DNA of 64,000 nt, from assembly GCA_963815475.1 (NCBI GenBank), contig CAWFHD010000003.1, positions 434,001 through 498,000 on the forward strand. The letters run 5' to 3'. Made by a program: the position numbers and the translations under genes. The notes under the pieces are model-generated. The model did no database searches, was not told the origin of the DNA, and was given only the letters and a program-made list of their open reading frames with translations. Of this stretch, positions 42,774 to 53,155 are shown one piece after another (within the stretch, counting starts at the first letter, position 1; every line of letters starts with the position of its first letter). This stretch comes from Sulfopaludibacter sp963815475. Its GTDB lineage: Bacteria; Acidobacteriota; Terriglobia; Bryobacterales; Bryobacteraceae.

Positions 42774-44100
42774 TCACTTGGCGGCTGGGACCGGTCGAAC
42801 CTGCAAGCCTTCCCGCAGGAAATCGGCAGGGTTGGGAACGATCATTTGGCCTTCGCGCAACCCGTTCATGACCTCCAGGCGGTCGCCATAGTCACGGCCC
42901 ACCTCGATCTTTTGGAGGTGAATGGTGTGATCCTCGCCGACCACGGCGACTGTAGTCCCTCCGCCGCGAACGATCAGCGCATCGCTCGGAATCCGCAGCG
43001 GAGCGTTGATCGAGGCGCTGATCAGATCGACGCGAGCGTACATCCCGGGAAGCAGCGCGCCATCGGGGTTCGGCACATGGACCTCCACCAGCAGCGTGCG
43101 GCTGGCGGGGTCGAGTGAATTTGCGGTGCGGGCCACCGCCCCTGCGAACTTGCGCCCCGGCAGGTTGGAAACGCTCAGCCGCGCCACTTGCCCCACGCGC
43201 ACTCCGCTGGCGTTGCTTTGAGGAACGTTGAGATATGTGCGCAGCGTGGCGGTCTGCGCAATGCGGAAGAGCAGCGTGTTGCCCGCATTCACCAGGGCGC
43301 CCACGTCCACATTGCGCAGCGTAATCACTCCATCGAACGGCGCCTTCACCAGCCGGTAGCCCTGCATCTTGTCGAGCCGCGCCAGGTTTGCCTCGGCCGC
43401 CGCCACGTTGCTTCGCTGCATACCGACAGCTTTCTCCAGCGCCTTGGTAGCGGCAGCGAGCGAACGGTACTCCGCCTGATACCGGTCGTTTTCCTGCTTC
43501 GAGACAACGCCCTTGGCCACGAGTGCGGACCACCGATCCGCCGTCACCTTGGCGAGGTCCTCATCGGCGTTGCCCCGCTGATAATTTGCCGTTGCCTGGT
43601 CCACCGCGGCCTGTGCCTGCTCGAGTGCTGCCTTGGCCTGGTGGATCTGCTCGTCCATCTCGGGCGCTTCCACTTCGGCCAGCGACTGGCCCGCCTGCAC
43701 ACGATCGCCAATGTCCACCATACGGCGCGCGACATATCCATCGGCCCGAGCCAGGATGGGAGCTTCGGTGATGGCCTGAATGTTGCCCGGCAGTTCGAGT
43801 TCGCTCTTGTCCGACGAATGACCCACTTCGATCACCTCTACTCGCGGCAAGGCGTGCTCCTGCTCACGAGCCTCGCCGGCGATGAGATCTCGCCGCTTCT
43901 GCAGCGGCAGGTAGCCGGAGAAGAACGCCACCACGATCAGCACGATCGCTGTCAGAAAGATCGCCCAGATCGTGATGGCGGAAGGATGCCACACCTTCGC
44001 CGGCAGACCCGCGCTGTTTCAGCTCCTGGATCTGGCGTTTGAGATCCTCATTTTCTCGGAGCAGCCGCTCCTGCTCCTGATCGGGTTCGATGTGCCTCAT
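42774..44100 (-). CDS. RND efflux periplasmic adaptor (HlyD/AcrA type), N-terminus frameshifted
   Basis: The main frame (43994-42774) encodes the adaptor: a TM anchor (AITIWAIFLTAIVLIVVAFF), a first lipoyl half (ITEAPILARADGYVARRMVD), a coiled coil (EQAQAAVDQATANYQRGNAD), a second lipoyl half (LVKAPFDGVITLRNVDVGAL) and a beta-barrel/membrane-proximal domain (GVRVGQVARLSVSNLPGRKF). A different frame starting at ATG 44100 gives MRHIEPDQEQERLLRENEDL and KRQIQELKQRG. Removing one G near 44012 joins them into 441 aa. The ATG at 44100 overlaps the permease stop as ATGA, supporting this start and translational coupling. It joins the inner-membrane pump to an outer-membrane channel, which is not encoded nearby. 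Confidence 0.9.
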
Positions 44101-47100
44101 TGGCTTGTGTTCAGCTCTTCCAGCCTGCGCTGATGATCCACCGGGGGATTCTTGCGCAGGTAGGTATAAATGATGGGAACCACAAACAGCGTGGTCACGG
44201 TGGCGAACATCAGCCCGCCGATCACTGCGCGTCCCAGCGGCGCGTTCTGTTCCCCGCCCTCGCCCATGGCCAGCGCCATGGGGACCATTCCGAGAATCAT
44301 GGCGGTGGCGGTCATCAGCACGGGACGCACTCGCGCGTAGCCGGCCGACAGCATGGCCTCACGCGCGGTGAGCAGCATTTCCCGCTCGTCGTTGGCGAAG
44401 GTGACGATCAGGATACTGTTGGCCGTGGCCACGCCGATGCACATCATGGCGCCCATCAAGGAAGGCACGCTAAGCGTCGTGCCGGTGAGAACAGCATCCA
44501 TAATATACCCGCGATCGCTCCCGGCAGGGCCATCAGGATGATGAAGGGGTCCACCCAGGATTGGAAGTTGACGGTCATCAGCAGGTAGACCAGGACTACG
44601 GCAAACACCAGCCCCAGCCCCAGGCGGAAGAAGGACGACTGCATCGTATCCAACTGGCCGCGGAGCGCGAACGAAGTGCCGCGCGGCAGATGCGGCTCCT
44701 CCTCGCGCATGATCTTTTCGACTTCCGCGCCCACGCCGCCCAGATCGCGCCGGGCCACATTGGCATACACATCGAAGACGGGCCAGACATTGTAGTGGTT
44801 GACGATGACGGGCATGTACGACCGTTTGCACCGAGACCAGGTTCGAAAGCAGCTGCGTGCCGCCGGCGGCGGACCCGGGATTGCCGTAAGCCTGGGAGGC
44901 GCCATTGGGAGAGGCGCCGACGGAAGCGACTCCCGCGGTGGATGCGCCGGATTGCGAGCCCGCTGTGGTGGCCACTTGCGCATTGGTGGATGCCGAGATG
45001 GGAGTGCGCAGCAGAGCGTCCAGCGAGTCGATGCGGTACTGCGGCGTTTGCACGCCGATGTTGTAATTGATGCCGTTGGTCCAGTTCATCCAGAAATTCG
45101 GCGCTACCGTGCCGCTGCCGCTCAGCGAGATCAGCATGCTGCTGGTGACGTCGCGCTGCGTCAGGCCCATCTGCGATGCCTTCGCGCGATCCACATCCAG
45201 GCGGATCTCCGGCTGGTCGGCCACCTGGTGAACGTGAACGTCGGCCGCACCCGGAATGTGGGCGATCCGGCGAGCCAGCTTCTGGGCGATTTCGTAATTG
45301 GCTTCGGCGTTCCGGCCCACCACCTGCACATCGATGGGCGCGGGCAGGCCGAAGTTCAGAATCTGGCTGGTGATGTTGGCCGGCTGGAAGAAGAACGTCA
45401 TGTCCGGGAAATGTTCGTGGAGCCGCTTGCGGAGCAGCACTTCGTAATCGCGGGTGGGAGCGTGCTTTTCCTTGTTCAGCGAGATCAGGATCTCGCCATC
45501 GGCGCTGGAGATGGTGGGGATGTCGCCCTGGGCGATGCTCGGCCAACTGTTGGGAATGCCGATGTTGTCGATCAGCATCTCGATCTCGTCCGGCGGAATG
45601 GCCGCGCGGATTTCGCGTTCGAACTGCCGCGAACCGCATTTCGGTCTCTTCGATGCGCGTGCCCGCCGGACCGCGGGCGTGCAGCCGCATCTGGCCGGAA
45701 TCCACTGCCGGGAAGAAATCCTCGCCCACCAGCCAGCACCAGGCCGAGCGAGGCCGCGAAGAAAATCCCGAACGCTGCCAGGACGCCGGCCGCGGTGGCG
45801 CAGAGACCAATCCAGCAGGCCAACATAGCGGAAGCGGAGAGCCTCGAAGGCCGCGTTGAACAGTTGGTGTCCGCGCTGGAATAGACTCCTTCGCCGTGGC
45901 TCGTGCGCAGCGGCTTCGGACTCCAGCAGATAGGCCATCATCGTGGGCACCAGCGTGCGCGAGAGCAGATAGGACGCGAGCATGGCGAAGACAACCGCCA
46001 TGGCCAGCGGCGTGAAGAGATACCGCGCCGTGCCGGTGAGCAGCAGCACCGGGACGAACACAATGCAAATCGCGAGGGTGGCGACAAAGGTGGGGACCGC
46101 GATCTGCGATGCGCCGTCCAGCACCGCGCGTGATCAGCGGCTTCCGCATGGCGAGGTTGCGGTGGGTATTCTCGATCTCCACCGTGGCGTCGTCCACCAG
46201 GATGCCGACCGCCAGAGCCAGACCGCCAAGCGTCATCACGTTGATGGTCTGCCCCAGCAGGCTCAGGAGGCACAAGCGAAGTGAGGATGGAGAGCGGAAT
46301 GGAGATGCAGACGATGAGCGTGCTGCGCCAGCTTCCCAGGAACAGCAGGATCATCATGCCGGTGAGGCCGGCGGCGATCAGCGCCTCGCGCACGCACGCC
46401 TTCAATGGAGGCGCGCACGAAGACCGATTGGTCCGCCAGCGGGACTACCTTCAGCTCCGGCGGAACGTTGGCGAGGATCCGAGGAAGGGCGGCCTTGACG
46501 GCGTTCACGATGGAAAGCGTGGAGGCCTTTCCGTTCCGGGTGATCGTGATCAGCACGCCGCGCGATCCGTTCGTGCGGACGATGTTGTTCTGCACCTGGA
46601 AGCCGTCGCGCACCTGCGCCACATCTTTGATGTAGACGGTGGCGCCGTTCACGGTTTTGATGGGCAGATCGTTCAGATCATTCAGCAGAATCGGGCTGCT
46701 GTTGACCCTGACCTGATACTCGGTCTGGGCGAGTTTGGCGGTGCCCGCCGGCAGGATCAGGTTTTGCAGGTTCAGCGCGTTCGAGACGTCGATCGGGGAA
46801 AGTTGCTTGGCGTAGAGCTCCTCGAGGTTGAGGTCCACCATCACCGCCCGCTGTTTACCGCCGAACGGATAGGAGACGGATGCGCCTTGCACCGTGCCGA
46901 GCGGGGTGCGGATGAAGTTGTTGCCGATATCGAAGATCTCCTGCTCGCGCAGAGTCTTGCTGGAAAGGCCCAATTGCAGAATGGGACGCTGGCGGCATCG
47001 TACTTCAGGATGTTGGCAGGGAACATGCCCGGCGGCATCTGGCGTAGCGCGGTTTGCATGGTCGCCGTAGTCTGCGCGACGGCCATATCGATCTTTACGT

Positions 47101-47396
47101 TGGGATGAAAGTAGATCTTGACCACCGCGTAGCCGGTGTACGACTGCGATTCGATGTGCTCGATGTCGTTGACGTTCGAGGTGAGGCTGCGCTCGAAACC
47201 GGTAACGACGCGCTTTTCCATCTCCTCGGGCGAAAGGCCCGTAGTACACCCAGAGGACGCTGACCACGGGGATGTCGATGTAAGGGAAGATGTCCACCGG
47301 CATGGTGACGATGGCCGACCCGCCCAGGATGGCGATGAGAATGGCCATGACCACGAAGGTATAGGGGCGGCCAAGAGCTAGCCGGACAATCCACAT
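44097..47396 (-). pseudogene. RND (AcrB-like) efflux permease with about ten frameshifts
   Basis: The pieces are clearly one HAE1-type permease of about 1100 aa. It starts MWIVRLALGRPYTFVVMAIL and contains SVPILQLGLSSKTLREQ, MMILLFLGSWRSTLIVCISI, GGLALAVGILVDDATVEIEN (proton-relay Asp pair), FVPVLLLTGTARYLFTPLAM and LMGAMMCIGVATANSILIVT. It ends YLRKNPPVDHQRRLEELNTS. The frame changes near 47240, 46985, 46390, 46275, 46128, 45795, 45730, 45632, 44817 and 44492, each explained by one base. No in-frame stop lies within the conserved parts. The intact paralogue at 62017 confirms the joins. This is either early decay or poor local sequence. It is coupled to the adaptor gene. Confidence 0.88.
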
Positions 47397-47476
47397 AATG
47401 TTTTAGCCGTACACTCGATTGTAAGCGAGTGCCGCGGGGAATTCCGACGGGGGCAGCTCGGGGCCGAATCGCGCTA

Positions 47477-49918
47477 CTACTGGACGCTGACCGTAACGCC
47501 CGTGCGGCTCGTGTTCGGACCCACTCCCACGATAATTTGCAGATTTCCCGACGGGACCGTAGTGGGAATGATCGCGTCTACCTGCAGCACGCCCGAGACG
47601 AATCCCGGGGCCTCTCCGGCATAAATAAAGTTGGCCGGATAGCGCGTGTTGTTGGAATCGATCAACGTGACTGTGACGGGGAGCGCAGGCACTGGCAACT
47701 GCGCGATGGCGCACGTCGAACACGTTACTTTGCCCGTAATCCCAGCCGGAGTAGTGGAGCCTTCACCGGTCATGTAGATCACCACCACGCTTCCCTTAGC
47801 GGCGGGATTGTTGGGACCGTTGGTGCTGCTGTCCTGATTCAGGATCGCTCCCGCCCCGGTTCCCGTCCCGGTCTGGGTAAAGATTCCGGGGGACGTGGCA
47901 GCGGTGGCAAGTGAGAAGGAGTTGGAACTCTGGTTCAGATACTTGACCTGGACGAATGGAGCAAACTGCCCCACGATGCCGTACGGCACCACCGCATTGA
48001 TCTGCGTGCTGCTCACATAGGTCAACGGCGCCGGAATGCCGTTGAAGACCACCTGCACTCCACCCAGCGTGGTTGCGACGTTGCCATTGGAATCGAGCGT
48101 CAACGTCGCTGGCGTGGAGGGTCCGATCGGATTAGAGCTTGGCCCAAAAATGGAAATGATCTCGCCCGGCGCAACCGGTCCGCTGGCGCCGGTGGCAGCG
48201 TTGATGATCGCCGAGATGGTGGGCAGCGGAGCGGTCACCGCCAGGGTCACGGTGATGATGCTGTTCCCCACGGCGCCGCTTCCGCCGGCGACAGCGATGG
48301 TGCCGCTATAATTCCCGGCCGCGAGACCGGCAGGGCTAACCGTCACCTGCAACGTGGCACCGCCGGCGCCGACCGTTCCCGACGTGGGCGACACATGCAG
48401 CCAGCCGGAACTGCTCGCGTTGGCAACAAAGCTGACGTTCGGAGCGCTGCCGCTCACCTGGACGGTCCCAGTGGGAGTATTGGAACTGCCCGCCTGGTAG
48501 GTCAAAGGGAGTGAAGCCGGGCCGGCCGAAACCGTCGGCAGTCCAGAGACCACCAGTGTGACTCCAACGCTTGCCGCGGCGCCTGCGGTGGGAGTCACGG
48601 TCACGGTTCCACTATAGGTACCGGCAGCCAGCCCCGCGACAACCGATGAATTCAGGCTCACGTTAACAGGCTGCCCCGCTGTCCCGGACGTCACCCCGGA
48701 CGTGGAACTGGCTACCAACCACCCTCCGCCGCTCTGTGTCACGGCGCTGACCGTGTAGTTCAGCGTCGAGCCGTTAGAACTCGTGACTGTGAAATTCTGC
48801 GCACCGGGAACCGTCCCGCCCGACTGGTAGTTGAACAAGAGGGAGGTCGCGCTCGGGACGATATTTCCGGGGGCGCCGGGCGCAACCACGAAGGTGACCG
48901 GCACCGTCTGGGTTCCGGACGTGGTGACTAAACTGATGGATCCCTGGTACGTTGCCGCAGCGAGACTCCCCGGGTTCACCGAAACCGCGAGGCTCGATGC
49001 CGAGCTCGTGTTCAGATTGCCTGTGGGCGAAATGCTCAACCATGTACCGCCGCTCTGGGTGGTGACGCTCGCCGCATAGGGCGTGGGAGTGGAGGCAGTG
49101 ACGCTCAAAGCTTGCGAGTTCGGAGCCGGTCCATTGGCCTGCGCGTTGAAGGTAAGCCCCGAAGATCCCAGGACCAGCGTGCCGCTGGTAGTCGTGGTCC
49201 CGCTCGCGGTTACGATCACAGGCACGATTAGGGTGTTCGTGCCAGCGGCAGTCACGGTAATGATCGCGGTATTCACTCCGGTGGTAAGCCCGGCCGCGTT
49301 AATGCCTAACGCGAAGCTGAGAGGAATGAAGGGGGGAGCGAGATTAACCTCCGGTGCGACTGTGAGCCAACTCTGCGACGAGGAAGCTGACACCAGAATG
49401 TTCGAGGAACAAGTAGACATGGGCGGTGGGCAATTGCTCGGATAAACCTGAAACTCCGAACGCGGGTTTGACCCTCCAATGTTGTACGCGATGTTCAGCA
49501 CGCCGGGATTCGCGAACACCACTACGCCGTTCGATACCAGCAAGGTAACGTTGACCATCTGCGCTCCTGCGGGTGTGCTCAGCGTGAACGAGCCGGAATA
49601 AGTACTGGTTGCCAGGCCGGCAGGGTTGGCGGATACCGTGATGTTGCCCGGTCCGGTTCCGGTGGGCGTCACGGTCAGCCAACTGCTTCCGGCAGTAACC
49701 GCGGTGCTATAGGGGCCGGCGACGGGATTGTTGATGACTTGAGGCACTAGCGACGAAGTTGAGCCCGATGGTGGAAAGCCCTGCTGGTAGTTAAACTGCA
49801 AGCTGGTTGGGATCGCGCCGGTCCCAATGTTTCCGAAGCCCTGAGCCGGGAGATCGGGTATTAGCCCGAGGATAACGGTGGCAAGTGCGATACATCTCGT
49901 CGGGCTGATTCGCGTCAT
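47477..49918 (-). CDS. Secreted multi-repeat protein with TIGR03437 C-terminal domain
   Basis: An 813-aa exported protein with GGAG 8 nt before the ATG and a signal peptide ending at LPAQG (about residue 27). It has about six BACON-like Ig modules of roughly 85-90 residues, each with WLxVxPxSG and AGTYxGTVTVT-type strands, for example SSWLTVTPTGTGPGNITVSA and GWLHVSPTSGTVGAGGATLQ. The last 230 residues match the acidobacterial TIGR03437 domain (AIINAATGASGPVAPGEIIS, LTYVSSTQINAVVPYGI, GAILNQDSSTNGPNNPAAKG, VVIYMTGEG, GVLQVDAIIPTTVPSGNLQI). Such proteins are probably extracellular or cell-surface and may bind carbohydrate or mediate contacts. The frame of the preceding small ORF overlaps as ATGA but is weak. 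Confidence 0.92.
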   Translation of the reverse strand: MTRISPTRCIALATVILGLIPDLPAQGFGNIGTGAIPTSLQFNYQQGFPPSGSTSSLVPQVINNPVAGPYSTAVTAGSSWLTVTPTGTGPGNITVSANPAGLATSTYSGSFTLSTPAGAQMVNVTLLVSNGVVVFANPGVLNIAYNIGGSNPRSEFQVYPSNCPPPMSTCSSNILVSASSSQSWLTVAPEVNLAPPFIPLSFALGINAAGLTTGVNTAIITVTAAGTNTLIVPVIVTASGTTTTSGTLVLGSSGLTFNAQANGPAPNSQALSVTASTPTPYAASVTTQSGGTWLSISPTGNLNTSSASSLAVSVNPGSLAAATYQGSISLVTTSGTQTVPVTFVVAPGAPGNIVPSATSLLFNYQSGGTVPGAQNFTVTSSNGSTLNYTVSAVTQSGGGWLVASSTSGVTSGTAGQPVNVSLNSSVVAGLAAGTYSGTVTVTPTAGAAASVGVTLVVSGLPTVSAGPASLPLTYQAGSSNTPTGTVQVSGSAPNVSFVANASSSGWLHVSPTSGTVGAGGATLQVTVSPAGLAAGNYSGTIAVAGGSGAVGNSIITVTLAVTAPLPTISAIINAATGASGPVAPGEIISIFGPSSNPIGPSTPATLTLDSNGNVATTLGGVQVVFNGIPAPLTYVSSTQINAVVPYGIVGQFAPFVQVKYLNQSSNSFSLATAATSPGIFTQTGTGTGAGAILNQDSSTNGPNNPAAKGSVVVIYMTGEGSTTPAGITGKVTCSTCAIAQLPVPALPVTVTLIDSNNTRYPANFIYAGEAPGFVSGVLQVDAIIPTTVPSGNLQIIVGVGPNTSRTGVTVSVQ

Positions 49919-50218
49919 AGCGTTACTCCAATCCGTTGCTGAAAGATCGACATGCTCACGTCACTGCCGCCCGCCGTAACGCAAGCGGCCGGCCCGGAAG
50001 ACACGTAGAGTGTGGCGCAATCGCCCCAGTTCGCATCGCGCGAACGGCGCCAAGCCGTTGGAAAACAGGCAGGTCGACACTCATGACACGTTGCTGCGGG
50101 CATGTGAATCACCAATCCGCTCCCGGATCTGAAGGCGACAGGGGGGCACTCCAATTATGCATTGCCAGGCAAAGCGAGGCGTTGGCAGACTTTCGGCGCC
50201 AGGGTGTAGAATTCCTGC
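49919..50218. other. 300-bp intergene without a convincing gene
   Basis: This divergent region between the TIGR03437 protein and the esterase holds promoters by position. A minus-strand frame (49915-50154) with several Cys overlaps the TIGR03437 start as ATGA but has poor codon bias and no clear ribosome site. No palindrome or RNA gene was recognised. Confidence 0.5.
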
Positions 50219-51091
50219 ATGCAACGGACTGCGGTATGCCTTTCCCTTTTTCTCTTCTCGGCAGCGATGGCTGCTGACCGGCCGGAGATTCCGCTTTGGA
50301 GCAAGGGGGCGCCGGGTTCGGAGGGCAAGACCGCAAAGGAAGTCGACGAACCACCGAATCAGGCTCATGATTACTTGAAGGTGACCAGCGTGAACAATCC
50401 TTCCATTACGGTCATGCTGCCGTCCCGCGAAACAGCGACGGGCGCCGCGATGGTAATAGCGCCAGGCGGCGGCCACCAGTTTCTGAACTTCGACCAGGAG
50501 GGAACGTACATCGCTGAATATCTCAACAGCATCGGAGTGGCGGGCTTCGTTCTCAAGTACCGCCTGGCGCGCGAACCCGGCTCGACATATAAGGTGCAGG
50601 AGCACGCCGTGGCTGACGCGCAACGCGCCATCCGACTAATCCGAAGCCGCGCGGAAGAGTGGCACGTGAATCCGGCGCGAGTGGGCATCATCGGATTTTC
50701 AGCTGGCGGTGAGGTAGCGGCGCTGGCATCGACAGGCTTCGACGCCGGCAAACCCGAAGCCGCCGACCCAATCGATCATTTCAGTTCGCGGCCGGATTTC
50801 GATGCGTTGATCTATCCCGGAATCCGAGCAGAGAGCCTCGTGATCCCGCACGACATGCCGGTGACCTTTCTACTTTGCGCAGACAACGATCGCGGGCCCT
50901 CCGCCGCGCTCGCCGGTTTATATCCAATGCTGAAAGCCGCCGGCATCAAAACGGAAGTCCACGTCTATGCATCCGGCGGCCACGGCTTCGGCATCAATCC
51001 GAACACCAGGAATCCATCCCCGGTTGCCACCACCTGGCAATTGCGGCTCGGAGATTGGCTGAAAGACATCGCGATGCTGAAAGTGAACTGA
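50219..51091 (+). CDS. Exported alpha/beta hydrolase (acetyl-xylan-esterase/BD-FAE-like)
   Basis: A 290-aa protein with a signal peptide ending at AAMAAD (about residue 19). The motif EIPLWSKGAPGSEGKTAKEV is typical of this secreted esterase group. The oxyanion hole is APGGGH (81-86). The nucleophile Ser161 is in IIGFSAGGEV, the acid is probably in LLCADNDRG (Asp222/224), and the His255 is in ASGGHGFGI. Relatives deacetylate plant polysaccharides such as xylan. That would suit a soil plant-polymer degrader, though no xylanase is adjacent. Confidence 0.92.
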   Translation: MQRTAVCLSLFLFSAAMAADRPEIPLWSKGAPGSEGKTAKEVDEPPNQAHDYLKVTSVNNPSITVMLPSRETATGAAMVIAPGGGHQFLNFDQEGTYIAEYLNSIGVAGFVLKYRLAREPGSTYKVQEHAVADAQRAIRLIRSRAEEWHVNPARVGIIGFSAGGEVAALASTGFDAGKPEAADPIDHFSSRPDFDALIYPGIRAESLVIPHDMPVTFLLCADNDRGPSAALAGLYPMLKAAGIKTEVHVYASGGHGFGINPNTRNPSPVATTWQLRLGDWLKDIAMLKVN

Positions 51092-51359
51092 AGTTCGCCG
51101 GTCGGCGCGTCTCCTCACTTGCGGCAGTAGCTGCTCATCGATCCACAGGCTGGCGCCGATCAACCGGGCGCGCTCTCAAATACCGATTGTCCCTAAGGAC
51201 CGAGATCCTTAGTTCATCCACGTGAAAACCGATCCACTACCGCATCTAAGCAGGTAGGAAATGTCTTACACAGAGTCACCTCGTCATTGACTCAGTGGCT
51301 AAGAATATGCTGACAGCATTCGGAACCGCGCCGATGCAGAATCATACGAAAGAGAGAGG

Positions 51360-51775
51360 ATGGCGCCGAAAGTCCCGGTAGTGTCGACGATTCGCCAGAA
51401 GCAGCGCGGTTTCTGGCGGCAATGGTTTCCAACATTGCCGGCCTTTCGGTAGCCGGGATTGCCGCCACGCCGGCATCCGCTTTGGATCTTATGTCTCAGC
51501 TTTTTCCTCCAATCATGATTCTCGATATGTACTTGTCGGCGGGAACCGGAATTGACTTGCTAAGAGAACTCTCGTCTCGACAATGCAACACGCGGGCAGT
51601 CGTAGTGACAGGCGCACCCTCGAAAGAACTACGAAATGCCTGCCTCCGACTGGGCGCCCGCTATTGCTACGACAAGGGCCTTGAAATCGACCAGATCCAG
51701 GCGGCGCTAAAATGCCTGGCGGCGGAAGCAAGTGACCCAGGCCACATAGACATAACCGGATGGCCTCATGGGTAA
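51360..51775 (+). CDS. Receiver-domain (CheY-like) protein, apparent frameshift near its start
   Basis: The uninterrupted frame from 51422 lacks the first receiver strand. Just upstream, in the same frame, is VDDSPEAARFLAAM, and ATG 51360 in another frame gives MAPKVPVV. Adding one base near 51386 (GTAGTG-TCGAC) restores MAPKVPVVVDDSPEAARFLA and a normal 138-aa receiver. The phospho-acceptor Asp lies in IMILDMYLSAGTG, Thr in AVVVTGAPSKE, and the conserved Lys in YCYDKGLEI. There is no output domain. The ribosome site is weak. No kinase is nearby. Confidence 0.8.
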
Positions 51776-51847
51776 TCTGAGCGTCTTGACTATAGAACTT
51801 GCAGGAGAAGCATTAGCAGATGGAACCCCAGCCGCCAGGAGGACGAG

Positions 51848-52087
51848 ATGAAACTCTTTCTCAGCCAAAGCAACTCCACAAACTGGTTCGCATTTGGTTC
51901 GCGCACGGGTTGGGTAAAGTTTCCGGCGGAACGGGATGGTTGGGAGAGGCGCCAACCCGCCGGCCGCGGCGCCGTGCCAAGCGACATTCGCGAGGTTCCC
52001 ATCCACTTGGGGTTCAATACCGGGATTCCGGGGGCTGAATATTTAGGGGCGGATTGCGAACGGCGCGTCCGGACCAGAGTGGGGTGA
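51848..52087 (+). CDS. Small conserved-looking protein, 79 aa
   Basis: An excellent ribosome site, AGGAGG at 51836-51841, precedes the ATG by 6 nt. The product starts MKLFLSQSNSTNWFAFGSRT and contains the ordered, aromatic stretch GWVKFPAERDGWERRQPAG and REVPIHLGFNTGIPGAEY. This has the look of a folded, single-domain bacterial protein. I recall similar small proteins in acidobacterial genomes but cannot name a family. The last ten residues may be less conserved. A second small ORF starts 4 bp after the stop. Confidence 0.6.
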   Translation: MKLFLSQSNSTNWFAFGSRTGWVKFPAERDGWERRQPAGRGAVPSDIREVPIHLGFNTGIPGAEYLGADCERRVRTRVG

Positions 52088-52091
52088 CGGA

Positions 52092-52280
52092 GTGAAGACT
52101 CGAAAGACCGGTCAGCAAACGGCTCCGAACAACCAGAGCGCCAGGATCACTTGCCTGACGTGCCGTCTCAGAGGCTGCGTGGGGAATTGTCATTGGGAAA
52201 CGATATATAGCTCCGAACCGCATGTCGGTCAGAGCGGCTCGACGCAATCGGGACGGAAGAAACGCGCGGATTACGATTGA
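52092..52280 (+). CDS. Small Cys-rich protein (possible zinc knuckle), 62 aa
   Basis: A GTG start 4 bp after the previous gene, with GGGGTGACGGA just upstream. The sequence includes ITCLTCRLRGCVGNCHWETI, a CxxCx4CxxxC arrangement that could bind zinc. The ends are basic and polar. The coding case rests on position, motif and spacing. A chance frame cannot be excluded. From 52281 to 52502 I see only a short hairpin (arms 52451-52456 and 52463-52468) and no gene. Confidence 0.4.
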   Translation: MKTRKTGQQTAPNNQSARITCLTCRLRGCVGNCHWETIYSSEPHVGQSGSTQSGRKKRADYD

Positions 52281-52502
52281 GCTCGCTCCCAACATCACCC
52301 ATTCGCAGCTTGTAGATCCGCCCGATTGACCCCTTCCCCAGCCACAAGTGTTAACGGCTTATCGGAACACTTGAATCATCCTGGCAATCTCCCAGAATCA
52401 TCCTTTTGATGGACGCCACCGCCTGCCTCCAATCCCGATAATCATCCAGTCGGGACCCGACCGTCCCGTCAAAGAACCTAAACACACAGGAGCAACACAC
52501 CG

Positions 52503-53126
52503 GTGAATACAACACCAATTCTGCCCATAGGCGTGGAATGCCGGCGCTTAGCGGCGCGATTCCGGCGTTTCCTGATCGGCCTCGCGCTTCTCAGCGTTTG
52601 TCCCGTGGGCGCCTTTGCGCAAGTGGACCAATCGCATACGGCAACAACACAGCAACAGGAACTTACCCCAGAACAACGGACGAAGGCTAGCGCGCTGATC
52701 CGGATCGTCCGCGAATCGACTGAACGCTTCAAGGACGTGGCCGCAGCCAAGGCAGAAGGATATGTCCTGCAGTTCGGATGCGTGAGCGGTTCCGATTATG
52801 GCGCGATGGGCCTGCACTACGTGAATGGCGCTTTGGTGATGGCCGGCGAAATCGACGCCACGCGTCCACAAATCGTAATTTACGAACCGGCGCCGGACGG
52901 AACTCAGCACTTGATCGGCGCCGATTATTTGATTCTGGCCGATGCATGGAATGCGACGCATTCTTCCCCGCCGGAACTCATGGGACAGCTTTTTCATTTG
53001 TCCCATAGCCCGAATCGTTTCGGGCTGCCGGCGTTCTACACCCTGCATGTCTGGGCGTGGAAGGAGAATCCGAGCGGCGCGTTCGTGAACTCGCGCCCCA
53101 ACGTGTCGTGCGAATCCTTCATCTGA
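52503..53126 (+). CDS. Exported hypothetical protein, 207 aa
   Basis: The GTG start has AGGAG 11 nt upstream. The signal peptide (about residues 22-40) ends at VGAFAQ. The mature part has a charged helix (RTKASALIRIVRESTERFKD), AAAKAEGYVLQFGCVSGSDY, the motif GAMGLHYVNGALV, a PQIVIYEP strand, and FGLPAFYTLHVWAWKENPSG near the end, a pattern with conserved His and Trp residues. I believe this is a widespread uncharacterised exported family but cannot name it. His residues in LHYVN and LHVWAW may bind a metal. It is followed 29 bp later by a methyltransferase gene. Confidence 0.8.
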   Translation: MNTTPILPIGVECRRLAARFRRFLIGLALLSVCPVGAFAQVDQSHTATTQQQELTPEQRTKASALIRIVRESTERFKDVAAAKAEGYVLQFGCVSGSDYGAMGLHYVNGALVMAGEIDATRPQIVIYEPAPDGTQHLIGADYLILADAWNATHSSPPELMGQLFHLSHSPNRFGLPAFYTLHVWAWKENPSGAFVNSRPNVSCESFI

Positions 53127-53155
53127 GGAAACCGCTACGAAAGGAGAAAACAACG

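Noticed and set aside
49915..50154. Cys-containing minus-strand frame (79 codons) overlapping the TIGR03437 start as ATGA
   Set aside because: Codon third positions are not clearly biased, no ribosome site is visible and no motif is recognisable; kept only as a note on the intergene.
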